A stretch of DNA of 64,000 bases from an uncultured Clostridium sp. (GTDB lineage: Bacteria; Bacillota; Clostridia; TANB77; CAG-508). The stretch spans positions 17,293 through 81,292 of the forward strand of contig CANOWW010000003.1 in the NCBI GenBank assembly GCA_947571115.1, written 5' to 3'. Below, one piece after another: positions 36,177 through 45,739 of this stretch (positions within the stretch are counted from its first letter, which is position 1; each line of letters starts with the position of its first letter). The translations under genes were made by a program, and so were the position numbers. Under the pieces are notes generated by a model. It was not told the origin of the DNA and did no database searches. It saw only the letters and a program-made list of their open reading frames with translations.

Positions 36177-36812
36177 CTATTTACTTCTCTTTACACTATC
36201 ATTTATTTTTAAAATGCTACCTTTATTTCCAGGAACACTTCCCTTAACTAAAATCGCATTTTTATCTAAATCTACTCTTATAATAGCAAGATTTTGAATT
36301 GTAACTGTATCAACACCCATATGTCCCGGCAATTTCTTTCCTTTGAAAACTCTACCTGGTGTTGAAGTTGGTCCCATTGAACCTGGTCTTCTATGATACA
36401 TAGAGCCATGTCCCATTGGTCCTCTTGATTGTCCATGACGTTTGATAACACCTTGGAACCCTTTTCCTTTTGTGATGCCTTGAATATCTACTGCTTCACC
36501 AGCTTCAAAAGTATCTACTTTAATTTCATCTCCTACTTTTAAGTTAGACACATCTTCTAATCTAAATTCTCTTAAGTGTTTGGTTGGTTTCACACTTGCT
36601 TTTGAAAAATGTCCTTTGCTTGGTTTATTCACCTTCGTTTCTTTCACTTCTCCAAAACCTAATTGAACAGCATCATAGCCATCTGTTTCAACCGTTTTAA
36701 TCTGAACAACGGAACATGGTCCGCACTCGATTACTGTTACTGGAATGACGGAACCATTTTCCTCAAAGATTTGAGTCATACCAACTTTTCTTCCAATAAT
36801 TGCTTTTTTCAT
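36177..36812 (-). CDS. rplC: 50S ribosomal protein L3, 211 aa
   Basis: '[20 protein letters not shown]', '[20 protein letters not shown]' and '[20 protein letters not shown]' are near consensus. L3 is an early 23S rRNA binder near the peptidyl transferase centre. Normal length; between rpsJ and rplD. Confidence 0.98.
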   Translation of the reverse strand: MKKAIIGRKVGMTQIFEENGSVIPVTVIECGPCSVVQIKTVETDGYDAVQLGFGEVKETKVNKPSKGHFSKASVKPTKHLREFRLEDVSNLKVGDEIKVDTFEAGEAVDIQGITKGKGFQGVIKRHGQSRGPMGHGSMYHRRPGSMGPTSTPGRVFKGKKLPGHMGVDTVTIQNLAIIRVDLDKNAILVKGSVPGNKGSILKINDSVKRSK

Positions 36813-36905
36813 TTCTTTCCTCCTAAATTTCTATTGGCTGAATTTTCGTTCAGCATGGACTTCTAGGGTTTTCACTCTAAAAATCAAATATTTTTCTAAA
36901 TAAAA

Positions 36906-37232
36906 TTAGAATTTGATCTCAATATCAACACCTGCTGGCAAGTCTAACTTGGTTAAACTATCAACTGTTTTTTGCGTTGGATAAAGAATATCGATTACTC
37001 TCTTATGTGTTCTCATTTCAAATTGCTCTCTAGAATCTTTGTGCTTATGTGGAGAACGCAAAATTGTTATCACTTCTTTTTCTGTTGGAAGCGGAATTGG
37101 ACCTGAAACTTTAGCTCCTGTTCTTTTAGCAGTTTCCACTATTTTTTCAGCAGACTGATCTAAAACAACATAATCATAAGCCTTTAGTCTAATTCTAATT
37201 TTGTCACTTCCTACTGTGTTTGATGTTGCCAT
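36906..37232 (-). CDS. rpsJ: 30S ribosomal protein S10, 108 aa
   Basis: '[20 protein letters not shown]' and '[20 protein letters not shown]' are diagnostic. S10 works in the 30S head and as NusE in transcription antitermination. It is the first gene of the S10 operon; about 6-8 extra N-terminal residues precede the usual start. Confidence 0.98.
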   Translation of the reverse strand: MATSNTVGSDKIRIRLKAYDYVVLDQSAEKIVETAKRTGAKVSGPIPLPTEKEVITILRSPHKHKDSREQFEMRTHKRVIDILYPTQKTVDSLTKLDLPAGVDIEIKF

Positions 37233-37453
37233 TTTTTTACCTCCTTTTTATTTCTCACGCTTTTATTTAAAGATACGATTAACGGCAAGTTATTAACGCT
37301 ACCATGTGTTTCATTTTACACTTTCCAATAACGTTTAATCAAACTTATCGCCTGGTCTAAGCCATGACATACTCCGCAAGAGTTCCCTCCGACAAGCAAT
37401 CGATGCTTGCGTAGCCACATCTTGTTTCATCGCAAATCTACACGCTAAGTAGT
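37233..37453 (-). promoter_or_regulatory. 5' leader of the S10 operon (no gene)
   Basis: About 220 nt of untranslated leader between the promoter and rpsJ. It contains a strong small hairpin (37397-37413, AAGCA..TGCTT around ATCGAT) and GC-richer segments than the surroundings (about 37350-37400). This is consistent with a structured autoregulatory leader for a ribosomal protein, but I recognise no known leader class. Confidence 0.5.
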
Positions 37454-37482
37454 ATTATACTGCGATTACCAAAATTTGTCAA
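37454..37482 (-). promoter_or_regulatory. Strong sigma-A promoter of the S10 operon
   Basis: Perfect TTGACA (37482-37477), 17-base spacer, perfect TATAAT (37459-37454) on the minus strand. It is the best promoter match in the window and probably drives the ribosomal genes from rpsJ onward. Confidence 0.9.
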
Positions 37483-37523
37483 TACATTTTTTGCAGTTTT
37501 CTGTCTTTTTTACTATTTTTCTT

Positions 37524-38315
37524 TTACACTGTTACCTTTTCTACAATTCTATCAATTCTCTTCTCTACTTTTGAAAAATCAAATTCCTGAGATTTTCCAT
37601 CTACTTTTTTTAGTTGATTAACTTTGAATTCATCCATTCGCTGCTCAAATGGTTCAAGCACATTTTTCTGTATCACTTTATAAGGATTAAATTTATAACT
37701 AAAAAATTTAGGTATATTTTTCAATTTCCTTTGCTTTCTTACATTTAGACCTATTGCCTTATCCCCAACTTCCATGGCTGCAAAAATTTCATTTTCTTTG
37801 TGTTTTTCTAAACTTTTTAATTTTTTCCTAACAACCTTAATTTCTTTCTTGCATTTTAATTCAAGAGCCGAAACATCACTATCTTCCTGAAATCGCTCTG
37901 CTTTGCAAGCAGATTTAATCTTCCATAATTTTAACTCCAGTTCCAACTGTTTATAAATCAATTGCTGAATTTTAACATCAAATCCATCCCCTAATTGTTT
38001 CAAAACCTCTTCAAAGCAATTCAAAGAAGACATCATTTCTTCCTCGATTTTATCATAATTCTTAGATTTCTCGATAAATTTTGCATTAATATGAAGCATA
38101 CTCGTTTTCATAGAATTGAGTTGAAAATTTACCTTTTGCTGAATCCATTCCTTTGACATTTTGTAGTTACATACACTCTTTAATTTTGCACTCAAAATAA
38201 TGTTTTCCTTATTTTTATGCTGATTAACAAGTCCTAAAAGCTCTGAAATCTCTGACGCTGTCATATAATCTAAATTATAGATTTCATTCTCATAAACAAT
38301 TGTCCCTAATTCCAT
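37524..38315 (-). CDS. Coiled-coil protein of unknown function, 263 aa
   Basis: It starts behind TAGGAGA. It is a soluble protein, mostly alpha-helical and very Lys/Glu rich, with likely coiled coils at about 60-190. There is no signal peptide, membrane segment or recognised motif. It follows the DUF5050-like gene by 9 bp, so it is cotranscribed with it and with the 753-aa gene, and the three may form one envelope-related unit. Confidence 0.7.
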   Translation of the reverse strand: MELGTIVYENEIYNLDYMTASEISELLGLVNQHKNKENIILSAKLKSVCNYKMSKEWIQQKVNFQLNSMKTSMLHINAKFIEKSKNYDKIEEEMMSSLNCFEEVLKQLGDGFDVKIQQLIYKQLELELKLWKIKSACKAERFQEDSDVSALELKCKKEIKVVRKKLKSLEKHKENEIFAAMEVGDKAIGLNVRKQRKLKNIPKFFSYKFNPYKVIQKNVLEPFEQRMDEFKVNQLKKVDGKSQEFDFSKVEKRIDRIVEKVTV

Positions 38316-38324
38316 ACTTATCTC

Positions 38325-39275
38325 CTATCTTTCGTATTCTATATCTTGCATTTTCTCCCCATTTATTTTGATCCTATAAATTTGATAATTCTGTGACTCA
38401 TCTTTGCTTTGATCCAAATAATACAACACATCTCCTGCCACATTAATTCTCGTTTTAGAGACAGCTATATCCACAATATTTTCACATTTGTTACTTTTTT
38501 TCAACTGCATCCTAGCAATCTTGGATGTGTTTTTATCATAATAATACACATATTTTCCGCATACGTTGTAAATTTCATGATTAACCAACACAGACACCAG
38601 TTCCACTTTTTTTCCATTTTTACTCACACGAAATAAGGCATTCTCAAACTCATTATAATAATAAATCCATTCTTCCACCACTTGCATTTTCTTTGCCTTG
38701 GCGGCTTCATTCAAAGGAACACTTTCGCCACTTTTTAGTTTCCATCTGCAAATTTGATTTTCTTCATTAATATAATAAATTTCTTTTTCACTGACTTGAA
38801 AATCTTGTATATTTCCAGCAACCACTATTGTTTCATTCTCGCCATTCAAATCCATTTTGCAAATCCCATTTTCACTATGATTGGTAAAATAATAAATCCT
38901 CTCATCTTCTATAAAAAACTTACTAATCGATGTATAAATCGTAGCAACATTTTTCACATTTCCATTTTTTAGATCCACATATTTTATCACAACTTGATTA
39001 AAATCTGCAATTGTCATATAATAAATTTTGTCATCATAAAACGTTAAAGAATATGCTGTCTCATCTGTTAATTGTGTTTCTGTATCTCCTTTGACCGCAA
39101 AAATTCCTTTCTCGTATTTGTTATAATAAGTTGTTCCTTGGTGCTCTAAAACCAGCCCCATATTTGACACATTTCCATTCTCTCGATTTTGCTGCTTACC
39201 AATAATCTTACTAATTACCAATACCACAACTATTATTACCCCTACAATTGCACTAATTCTCACTACTTTTTTCAT
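38325..39275 (-). CDS. Membrane-anchored DUF5050-like beta-propeller protein, 316 aa
   Basis: One N-terminal transmembrane helix (about 5-24) precedes an extracytoplasmic domain of repeated ~40-residue units such as 'KIYYMTIADFNQVVIKYVDL' and 'RIYYFTNHSENGICKMDLNG'. These match the DUF5050 pattern ('IYY.....IYRM..DG') common in Clostridia and predicted to form a propeller. No catalytic residues are known for the family. It is the middle gene of a three-gene unit. Confidence 0.75.
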   Translation of the reverse strand: MKKVVRISAIVGVIIVVVLVISKIIGKQQNRENGNVSNMGLVLEHQGTTYYNKYEKGIFAVKGDTETQLTDETAYSLTFYDDKIYYMTIADFNQVVIKYVDLKNGNVKNVATIYTSISKFFIEDERIYYFTNHSENGICKMDLNGENETIVVAGNIQDFQVSEKEIYYINEENQICRWKLKSGESVPLNEAAKAKKMQVVEEWIYYYNEFENALFRVSKNGKKVELVSVLVNHEIYNVCGKYVYYYDKNTSKIARMQLKKSNKCENIVDIAVSKTRINVAGDVLYYLDQSKDESQNYQIYRIKINGEKMQDIEYER

Positions 39276-39293
39276 ACTTTTTATTCCTTATTC

Positions 39294-41555
39294 TTAAGAA
39301 TCTGACAAATTAAAATCTGCATCCAATGTAAATCGATAGCCACCAACTGTAACAATTGCCAAATTAGAACTAATCGAAATTTCTACTTCATAACCTGGCA
39401 CTTCCAAACCTTCTAAATCCTGTAATTGCAATTCTCTTCCCTCATTTAGATAATCTCGCATTTTATCAGCCACTGTTTGAACAAAAGCATCTCTTGCCGC
39501 CAACCTATCGTTTTCCATTTCTTCTGGTTGTTCCTGTGGCTGGGTTTGTTGCACAACCAATCCTGAGCTTCCCATATCAACAATATTCAAACTTCTATTT
39601 TTGTCACTCAAAACCTCTAATGTTTTCTGTTTTATCTCTTCTTTAATCAGTAACAATTCCTCTTCTGATACTTGATCCAAAAACAAGCAATTTTCATCAT
39701 TTAATTCTTCAATTTGTGCCTCTGCTTCAAAATTTAATGTGTGGTTTGCTTTCAGCTCAAATTCTCCTTTGCTATCCAAATAATGAAAATCAATTTCTGT
39801 CGTATATTTTTTCGCATTCATTTTCCCCTTTGTTTCCAAATCCAAAATCATTTTTTGCGTAATTTTTCCCTTAGAAACCTTATTCACATTCACACTATTT
39901 TTTACACTTGTATCCCTATCATTTTTATAAAGATTTACTGTATACCCATTTGCCTCACTCGTTTCTCCTTCTAAAACAGATACATTCAAATATTTCTCGT
40001 TTTCACTCTTAGAGAGAATTTCAATATCAAAACTTTTCTGCGACTCTACCATCTGAAAATTGAGTTTTACCAATTGATTTTCGCTCACATATGCCTTTAC
40101 AACCAAACCACTGTCTTCATTCATTCTATCTGTTATCACTTTTTGTATTTGCGCTACCAACTCATCTTGTGAAAAATTCGCCCTAGCACCTGTCAACAAA
40201 TAAGTTTTCCAATCAATCTTCTCAGCCATTTTAACAAGATTATCAAAAGTTTCCTCCCAATTTTTGCCAATTAAAAAATCACTTGTCTGCGTCTCATCTC
40301 CCTCATTCACTTGGATAAAACCTTGTGGTCTAAGATTTTCATTCTCTACAACTGGTTGACGTGACTGTTGATTGTTCACTTGCGGCTGTTCTGGCACTTC
40401 CGCCTCTGGCTGTGGCTGTTGATTTTGCTCTGTTTGAGGTTCTTCTTCAATCTCTATCGTTGTACTTGGCGGAATTGTTGTATTTTCTACAGTATTTGTG
40501 GTATTTTGCATATTTGTTGTATTTTGAGCAATCGAATTTTCTGTTTGATTTGTCACATTTTGATTTTGCACTGAATTCTCAACTATATTTTGAGGCTCTG
40601 TTATTGTATTTTCAGTTGTATTCGTCTCGCCCCAAATCACAACTGATGACTCAAAATTATTTTCTTCTGCATTTGTTTGTGCGAAATCATCATTGTCGCT
40701 ATATTCCAAAATCGGGCTATCTTCCTCAAAATTCTGAATATTCGTTACCACCAATTCTGGAATGATTTTATCATCATTTTTTATCTTTTGCGATATTTCA
40801 TTGAACACCTGAGCAGTCTCATTTTTGCCAAGCGAAATCGTATATTCGGTTGTTGCCACTTGCTCGGAATTCAATGTCAAAACCACATTTTCTTTTTTAG
40901 AAACATCCTCTGGCTTAGTATGCTTCTCCAAAATTTTCACATAATCATATAACCCATTTGCCTTTGCTATTTCCTTAAAGTTAATCATTTCTCTCTCAAT
41001 TGCAAAATTTTTAAGTTTCCTTAAAATAGCATAATCAATCTTTCTGTCAAATAATTTCTCTATAACATGTTGTCCATTTTCTATATTGGTTCCCACATAA
41101 CGATTGACAATTTCATCTGACTTTAGCGCAAATTGCTTTTCATTTGAAATAACATCCAATGTTAACAAATCATTGCTAGCATATCTTCCCACTAATTTAT
41201 GATAATTTTGCTTAGTTTGATTATTTTTTATCTGTTCATAATTGAATTCAAATTTTGATAAATCCAAATCAGACAACATATCATTTTCCATAGTACTAGA
41301 AAGCGTAAATGCAGTATTTGACTGATAATTATCAACTTTTAATCGTTCCAAAATGGATGTATATAATTTATGATCTGCAAAAAAGTTCAAATCATCGTTT
41401 CCCATACAAGCAAACAACTCATTTTTTATCACATCATTTTTAGAATTTTTTGCAAAATAACTGTAGGTTGCCAAAGTCGCAATGAGCAACACTGTTAAAA
41501 AAACAATAGAAATGATAATTACTTTCTTCTTTTTATGATTGTTTCCCTGTTTCAT
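39294..41555 (-). CDS. Membrane-anchored extracytoplasmic protein with Asn/Thr/Gln-rich linker, 753 aa
   Basis: A basic start and one transmembrane segment (about 13-32) are followed by a folded domain (about 35-280), a low-complexity linker rich in Asn, Thr, Gln, Glu and Pro (about 290-420), and a second domain (about 420-753, with a beta-rich part resembling lipid-binding or adhesion domains). The two domains share the idea of long mixed alpha/beta strands, but I do not recognise either. It leads the unit with the DUF5050-like gene. It is likely a surface or envelope protein. Confidence 0.7.
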   Translation of the reverse strand: MKQGNNHKKKKVIIISIVFLTVLLIATLATYSYFAKNSKNDVIKNELFACMGNDDLNFFADHKLYTSILERLKVDNYQSNTAFTLSSTMENDMLSDLDLSKFEFNYEQIKNNQTKQNYHKLVGRYASNDLLTLDVISNEKQFALKSDEIVNRYVGTNIENGQHVIEKLFDRKIDYAILRKLKNFAIEREMINFKEIAKANGLYDYVKILEKHTKPEDVSKKENVVLTLNSEQVATTEYTISLGKNETAQVFNEISQKIKNDDKIIPELVVTNIQNFEEDSPILEYSDNDDFAQTNAEENNFESSVVIWGETNTTENTITEPQNIVENSVQNQNVTNQTENSIAQNTTNMQNTTNTVENTTIPPSTTIEIEEEPQTEQNQQPQPEAEVPEQPQVNNQQSRQPVVENENLRPQGFIQVNEGDETQTSDFLIGKNWEETFDNLVKMAEKIDWKTYLLTGARANFSQDELVAQIQKVITDRMNEDSGLVVKAYVSENQLVKLNFQMVESQKSFDIEILSKSENEKYLNVSVLEGETSEANGYTVNLYKNDRDTSVKNSVNVNKVSKGKITQKMILDLETKGKMNAKKYTTEIDFHYLDSKGEFELKANHTLNFEAEAQIEELNDENCLFLDQVSEEELLLIKEEIKQKTLEVLSDKNRSLNIVDMGSSGLVVQQTQPQEQPEEMENDRLAARDAFVQTVADKMRDYLNEGRELQLQDLEGLEVPGYEVEISISSNLAIVTVGGYRFTLDADFNLSDS

Positions 41556-41632
41556 CGTAATTTTTCTCTCCTTTTTGCCAATTAATTTTTATCATTATAC
41601 TATATTTGCCACAAAAAAAGCAATACTTTTCA

Positions 41633-42526
41633 TTATCTTTTCCTGATTTTCGCTATAAAAAATCCCTCATACCACTCACTGGGACACACATATAGCGTTC
41701 CCCCTAATTTTGTTGGAAGAATAGGCAATTCGTCCATTCTCGCAAACTCAACTGGCACAATTTCTGCCTTTTCTAAAGCTAAAACTTTCTTGACTACATC
41801 TTCGTTTTCAAGTTCCAAAATCGAACATGTAGAATACACCATTTCATGGCCCGACTTCAAAACTTTCAATGCTTTTTTTAGCAAATCAAACTGCAATTTC
41901 GTTGACCTTTGTATGAATTGCATGGTAAAATTTTTCTCGAAATTTACCTTTTGCGCATCCAAAGTTCCACTTCCGCTACACGGACTATCTAACAAAACAC
42001 TGTCAAATGCAAAAAAATCATCCATTTTGCGACTATCCATTTCCATTAAATAAACGCTGGAAGCTCCCTGTTTTTCTAGATTATATTTCAAGCGCTCAGC
42101 TCGAATATGGTTTCTTTCACAAGCCGTAATATGAGCTTCATTTTGCGTCATTGCGGCAAGTTGCGTCGTTTTTCCACCTGGCGCCGCTGCCATATCCAAA
42201 ATATCTGTCTTCTTTTTCGGTTCCAAAACTAGAGCAGGCAACATCGAAGACAAACTCTGCAAATAAATTTCGCCATTTTGATACATTTCCAGTTTTTGCA
42301 AATCTTTTTCCTTTGCCTTTTCTAAAACAAAGGCTTCCTTACTCCAAGCAGGATTTTTGTAAGCAATTCCCTGTCTTTTTAATTCTGTTTCAATTTTTTC
42401 GGCACTGCTTTTGATTGTATTAACACGAAACGTCGTCTTTCGCTGCACAAAATATCCTTGTAATATCTTATCTGCAATTTCTGCGCCATACTGATTTTTC
42501 AACAAATCCACTAAAAATTCAGGCAT
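41633..42526 (-). CDS. rRNA (cytosine-C5) methyltransferase, RsmB/RsmF-NOP2 family, 297 aa
   Basis: This SAM-dependent enzyme forms m5C in RNA. SAM-binding motif I is 'DMAAAPGGKTTQLAAM' (about 113-128). Motif IV is 'LLDSPCSGSG' and motif VI is 'VYSTCSI', giving the two catalytic cysteines of the Nop2/Sun family. An N-terminal pre-domain is present, but no C-terminal PUA-like domain, so it is at the short end for RsmF and which rRNA base it modifies is unclear. It starts behind AAGGAG. Confidence 0.9.
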   Translation of the reverse strand: MPEFLVDLLKNQYGAEIADKILQGYFVQRKTTFRVNTIKSSAEKIETELKRQGIAYKNPAWSKEAFVLEKAKEKDLQKLEMYQNGEIYLQSLSSMLPALVLEPKKKTDILDMAAAPGGKTTQLAAMTQNEAHITACERNHIRAERLKYNLEKQGASSVYLMEMDSRKMDDFFAFDSVLLDSPCSGSGTLDAQKVNFEKNFTMQFIQRSTKLQFDLLKKALKVLKSGHEMVYSTCSILELENEDVVKKVLALEKAEIVPVEFARMDELPILPTKLGGTLYVCPSEWYEGFFIAKIRKR

Positions 42527-42540
42527 ATCATTCTCCTTCC

Positions 42541-43625
42541 TTATTGCTCAATTTCTATTTCTCCTCTTAATGATGTCAACATTTCTTTTTGTATTTCTTG
42601 ATAAGAATAGCCATTTCCAATTAACCAAGCTAATTTTGTAACCATGCATTCCACACTCATATCCCAAGCTGGAATTGCTCCCAATTCTAAAGCTAATTGT
42701 CCGTGGCTCATTAATTTTCATATTAGCTAATCCATTTGGCGCTTGTGTTGTTACAACAATCGGTATTTGCCTCTCTTGTAAATATTTAAAAGCATTTCTG
42801 AGATTTTCGTAAAGTTCATTTTCCTTAGCTATATTCGGATCTCCTGCACCAGTAGACCTTAATATAAAACCTTTTACACCATTTTCTACCAATATTTTAA
42901 AATAATTTGCTTGCAATCCGCGGGAACTCTGTTAGACATAAAATATTTGTATCAAATCTATTTTTAATGATTAATCCATTTTTTGTTGTCGCTTGTGTAC
43001 CTAAAAAACTTAAATGTTTCTTGAATGCAACTTCGTTATATTGGATGCTATTTCCTATCTTAGCAATATCTGAAAAATTTCCAAAAGTTCTAAAAGCATT
43101 ATATTCAAATTCATTATCTTTCTTTACTCTAGTACCTGTTATTACTTTACTACCAAATACACAGCATACGCCTGCAAGTTTACAATTATCATTTGCTATG
43201 ATTCTTATAGCATTTTCTAAGTTCATTACTGCATCTGTCCCTAACACGCCATAAGATACTTGGGAACCTGTAAACAAAATTGGTTTTCCGACATTTCCCA
43301 ACGCAAAAGAAACTGCTGCACAAGTATATCCCATTGTATTAGTGCCATGGGTAATAATAAATGCTGTGTAATAATCGTATTCTTCTACAATCGTATTTAC
43401 AATTTTTTTCCAATCTTCTGGAACAATATTAGAACTATCTTTATTCAAAATTGTTTTGGAAGCAATTACATCAATGCTCAATTTTTCTTGAAAATTCTTT
43501 AAAATATTAGCAAATGTTTCACTTTGAAAAGATTTTTCATTGCTAACTGCAATCCCTTCTTTTGTGTGCGTTTGCGAAATAGTTCCTCCAGTTGATATGA
43601 TTAATATTTTCTTTTTCTTGTTCAT
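42541..43625 (-). CDS. Asparaginase, needs two +1 frameshifts (360 aa)
   Basis: L-asparaginase type I/II superfamily: 'ISTGGTISQTHTKEG' near the N-terminus carries the catalytic Thr, and 'IITHGTNTMGYT' carries the second Thr with Gly-Thr-Asn/Asp. The gene runs in three frames. Residues 1-235 end '...LTEFP'. The first shift (CCG C GGA) gives 'FP-GLQANYFKILVENG'. The second (CCA C GGA) gives 'INEP-GQLALELGAIPAWDMS', the normal asparaginase C-terminal pattern, and the protein ends 'GEIEIEQ'. Total 235+72+53 residues. Both shifts skip the C of an in-frame CGG and put Gly where the family has Gly. Confidence 0.85.
42700..42703 (-). other. Putative CGG-A +1 frameshift site, asparaginase site 2
   Basis: CCA CGG ACA in the incoming frame, CCA C GGA CAA after the shift. 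P-site codon CCA (Pro). The incoming frame continues 51 more codons with non-family sequence before its stop at 42548. Confidence 0.7.
42917..42920 (-). other. Putative CGG-A +1 frameshift site, asparaginase site 1
   Basis: CCG CGG ATT in the incoming frame, CCG C GGA TTG after the shift. P-site codon CCG (Pro). The incoming frame stops seven codons after CGG. The shift makes the 'FPG' turn typical of asparaginases. Confidence 0.7.
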
Positions 43626-43711
43626 AAACTTGTTATCCTCCTATTTAGGATTAATTATAACATAATTTAGTTAACGTTGTAAATAAATTTTTCTAACTCA
43701 TTAACACCATT

Positions 43712-43739
43712 TTGCCAATTGTTTCATAAGCTATATTAT
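43712..43739 (+). promoter_or_regulatory. Possible promoter of the 137-aa membrane protein gene
   Basis: TTGCCA (43712-43717), 16-base spacer, TATTAT (43734-43739), just before the AAGGAGGG site. This is a moderate match. Confidence 0.45.
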
Positions 43740-43755
43740 AAAGGAGGGAATATTT

Positions 43756-44169
43756 ATGTGTATGAATAAAAGTACAAACAATCCATGTTGTTGCCTTTTC
43801 AGCATTGTTGGCACATTACTTGCAGCTGTTGGAATTGCAGCAATTTTCTATAGTGGACTTATTACGACAATTCCTATTTTGCTTTATGTTACCTTGGTTT
43901 TAGGAATTTTAGTATTATTATACGTTGTTATTACTGCATTTTGTGGCGGAAGAAATCAATGTGCCATGTTGAACGATTCCTGTTTAATCACAGCAGCTGT
44001 TGGCTCAATTATCACAAGTGTTTTCGCTTTGTCTGCCACCAGTTTAGTTGTCGGCTCTCTTTCAGTTGGCATTTTAATTGGTGCAGTTGCTTTCTTTTTG
44101 GTTTCAAACTTATTTAACATTATAAATTTAATCATTAGAAAATTATGCAATGGCTATTGCAAGGATTAA
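43756..44169 (+). CDS. Four-helix membrane protein of unknown function, 137 aa
   Basis: It starts behind GGAGGG. A Cys-rich N-terminus ('MCMNKSTNNPCCC') is followed by four predicted transmembrane helices (about 14-34, 38-60, 75-95, 98-120). A short Cys-containing loop ('CGGRNQCAM') joins helices 2 and 3, and there is another Cys near the end ('KLCNGYCKD'). The Cys pairs could bind metal or form disulfides. The family is not recognised; similar small Cys-bearing membrane proteins are found in spore-forming Clostridia. It is a single-gene unit with its own terminator. Confidence 0.75.
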   Translation: MCMNKSTNNPCCCLFSIVGTLLAAVGIAAIFYSGLITTIPILLYVTLVLGILVLLYVVITAFCGGRNQCAMLNDSCLITAAVGSIITSVFALSATSLVVGSLSVGILIGAVAFFLVSNLFNIINLIIRKLCNGYCKD

Positions 44170-44173
44170 TAGG

Positions 44174-44199
44174 AAAGGCAGGTAAAAAACCTGCCTTTT
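44174..44199. terminator. Bidirectional rho-independent terminator
   Basis: AAAGGCAGGT and ACCTGCCTTT form a 10-bp stem with a small loop and T/A runs on both sides, between two convergent genes. Confidence 0.9.
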
Positions 44200-44211
44200 A
44201 CAAAATCTTTT

Positions 44212-44517
44212 TTATTTAATTACTGTATCTTCCGAAATCTCTTTTCCATGCACATCTCTAAAGCACTTCAATAGGATATTTAAGAAATCACTTAGCACAA
44301 AAGCCCCAACCACTACAAACGCAATCGCACCTAAATATCGATTCATTGCTAACATACAGCCCGCTACAATCGTTCCATATAACATCAAAAAGCCACTTCC
44401 AATTTTTCCAGCATAAATGCGATGTACACCAAAAAATCCTAAAAACCAACACAAAAGCAAACTTGTCAACCAATCTTTTTTGCTTACTTTTTCCTCATCA
44501 TTAAAAAATTTCCCCAT
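44212..44517 (-). CDS. TM2-domain membrane protein, 101 aa
   Basis: The start is the ATG at 44517, behind AAGGAGA; an upstream in-frame ATG at 44541 has no site. The TM2 domain starts 'LTSLLLCWFLGFFGVHRIYA' and continues 'GKIGSGFLMLYG', with two to three helices. The 'G-HR-Y-GK---G' pattern is the TM2 signature. The molecular role of bacterial TM2 proteins is poorly defined. Confidence 0.85.
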   Translation of the reverse strand: MGKFFNDEEKVSKKDWLTSLLLCWFLGFFGVHRIYAGKIGSGFLMLYGTIVAGCMLAMNRYLGAIAFVVVGAFVLSDFLNILLKCFRDVHGKEISEDTVIK

Positions 44518-44620
44518 CTTCTGTTTCTCCTTATATTCCATATTCTTTTGTTAATTTATATTTATACTAAAATTTTTATTTTGTCAAGAGATTTTTTTAA
44601 TGTTACAAAAATGTAATATT

Positions 44621-45739
44621 TTACATCAAATTCTCTGGATTGAGTGGCAACAATTCTTCTAGCACAAATAGCCCATCTTTTCTGACTAGTACATCATCAA
44701 ACCAAATTTCCCCGCCTCCAAACCCTGGGGTCTGGATATTCACAATATCCCAATGAATACTGGAACGATTTCCATTGTCACTTTCTTCTAATGCATCGCC
44801 TGGCGTAAAATGAAAACTGCCTTTTATTTTTTCGTCAAACAACGTGTCACCAATTGGCCTTTCCATGTAAGGATTTACGCCAAGCGCAAATTCTCCAATG
44901 TAGCGCGCCCCTTCGTCGGTATCCAAAATTTGGTTTAACTCTTCTGTATGATTACTCGTGGCTTTTACAATTTTTCCATTTTCAAATTCCAAACGAATAT
45001 TGTTGAAAGTAACACCATTGTAACTCGTCTCTGTGTTGTAAGTAATATAGCCATTGACGCTATTTTTCACAGGCGCGGACGCTACTTCGCCATCAGGAAT
45101 ATTAAACGTGCCTCGATATTTTTCTGCCGGAATTCCTTTGATGCTAAAGGTTAAATCCGTCCCTTTGCCCAAAATATGAACTTTGTCCGTTTTGTTCATA
45201 AGTTCCACCAAAGGTTCCATCGCTTTTGCCATTTTTCCATAGTCCAAATTACACACTTTGAAATAAAAATCTTCAAAATCCTCCAAACTCATTTTGCTCA
45301 TTTGCGCCATAGAATAATTTGGATAGCGCAAAATGCACCATTTTGTATGAAGCACTCTTTCCACAAAATGAACAGGAACTGTGTATAACTCATTGTATAA
45401 TTTTAGCTTATCTTGTGCAATTCCAGCCATTTCTGAAGAATTTTCTGATGCTCTAATTCCAATATACGCATCCATATCTTTCATGCGTGCCTCGTCATAT
45501 TTGGCGTACAATTTAACTTGCTCTTTTGACAAATCCTTTAGCATTTCCTTAAGAAGCGATTGGTCAATCAAATTGAAAAATGGCATCGCCCCAATTTTAT
45601 ACGCTTCTTTCATAAGTGCTTTGGCAAGTGGAATTCCATCTGTTCCAATCACTTCAATTAAAATTTTCTCATTTTTCTTCAAATCCACTGAATATGTAAT
45701 CAATTTATTCGCTAATTTTTCAATTCTTAAATCTCTCAT
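44621..45739 (-). CDS. M29-family aminopeptidase (AmpS/PepS type), 372 aa
   Basis: A cytosolic metalloaminopeptidase of family M29 (thermophilic aminopeptidases, cobalt or zinc). The start 'LANKLITYSVDLKKNEKILI', the 'DLTFSIKG' region, 'NIPDGEVASAPVKNSVNGYI' (Glu ligand), 'ARYIGEFALGVNP' and 'SSIHWDIVNI' (His-Trp-Asp) match the family. 372 residues is slightly short of the usual ~410. Its ATG overlaps the upstream phosphoesterase stop by 4 bp, so the two are translationally coupled. Confidence 0.92.
   Translation of the reverse strand: MRDLRIEKLANKLITYSVDLKKNEKILIEVIGTDGIPLAKALMKEAYKIGAMPFFNLIDQSLLKEMLKDLSKEQVKLYAKYDEARMKDMDAYIGIRASENSSEMAGIAQDKLKLYNELYTVPVHFVERVLHTKWCILRYPNYSMAQMSKMSLEDFEDFYFKVCNLDYGKMAKAMEPLVELMNKTDKVHILGKGTDLTFSIKGIPAEKYRGTFNIPDGEVASAPVKNSVNGYITYNTETSYNGVTFNNIRLEFENGKIVKATSNHTEELNQILDTDEGARYIGEFALGVNPYMERPIGDTLFDEKIKGSFHFTPGDALEESDNGNRSSIHWDIVNIQTPGFGGGEIWFDDVLVRKDGLFVLEELLPLNPENLM

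Noticed and set aside
40361..40765. Plus-strand open reading frames inside the 753-aa gene and similar opposite-strand frames elsewhere
   Set aside because: They have no ribosome binding sites, have hydrophobic shadow-like composition and mirror the codon pattern of the real minus-strand genes.
35532..43625. -1 frameshifting at slippery heptamers
   Set aside because: The direction needed at every site is +1, and no X-XXY-YYZ heptamer lies at the joins.
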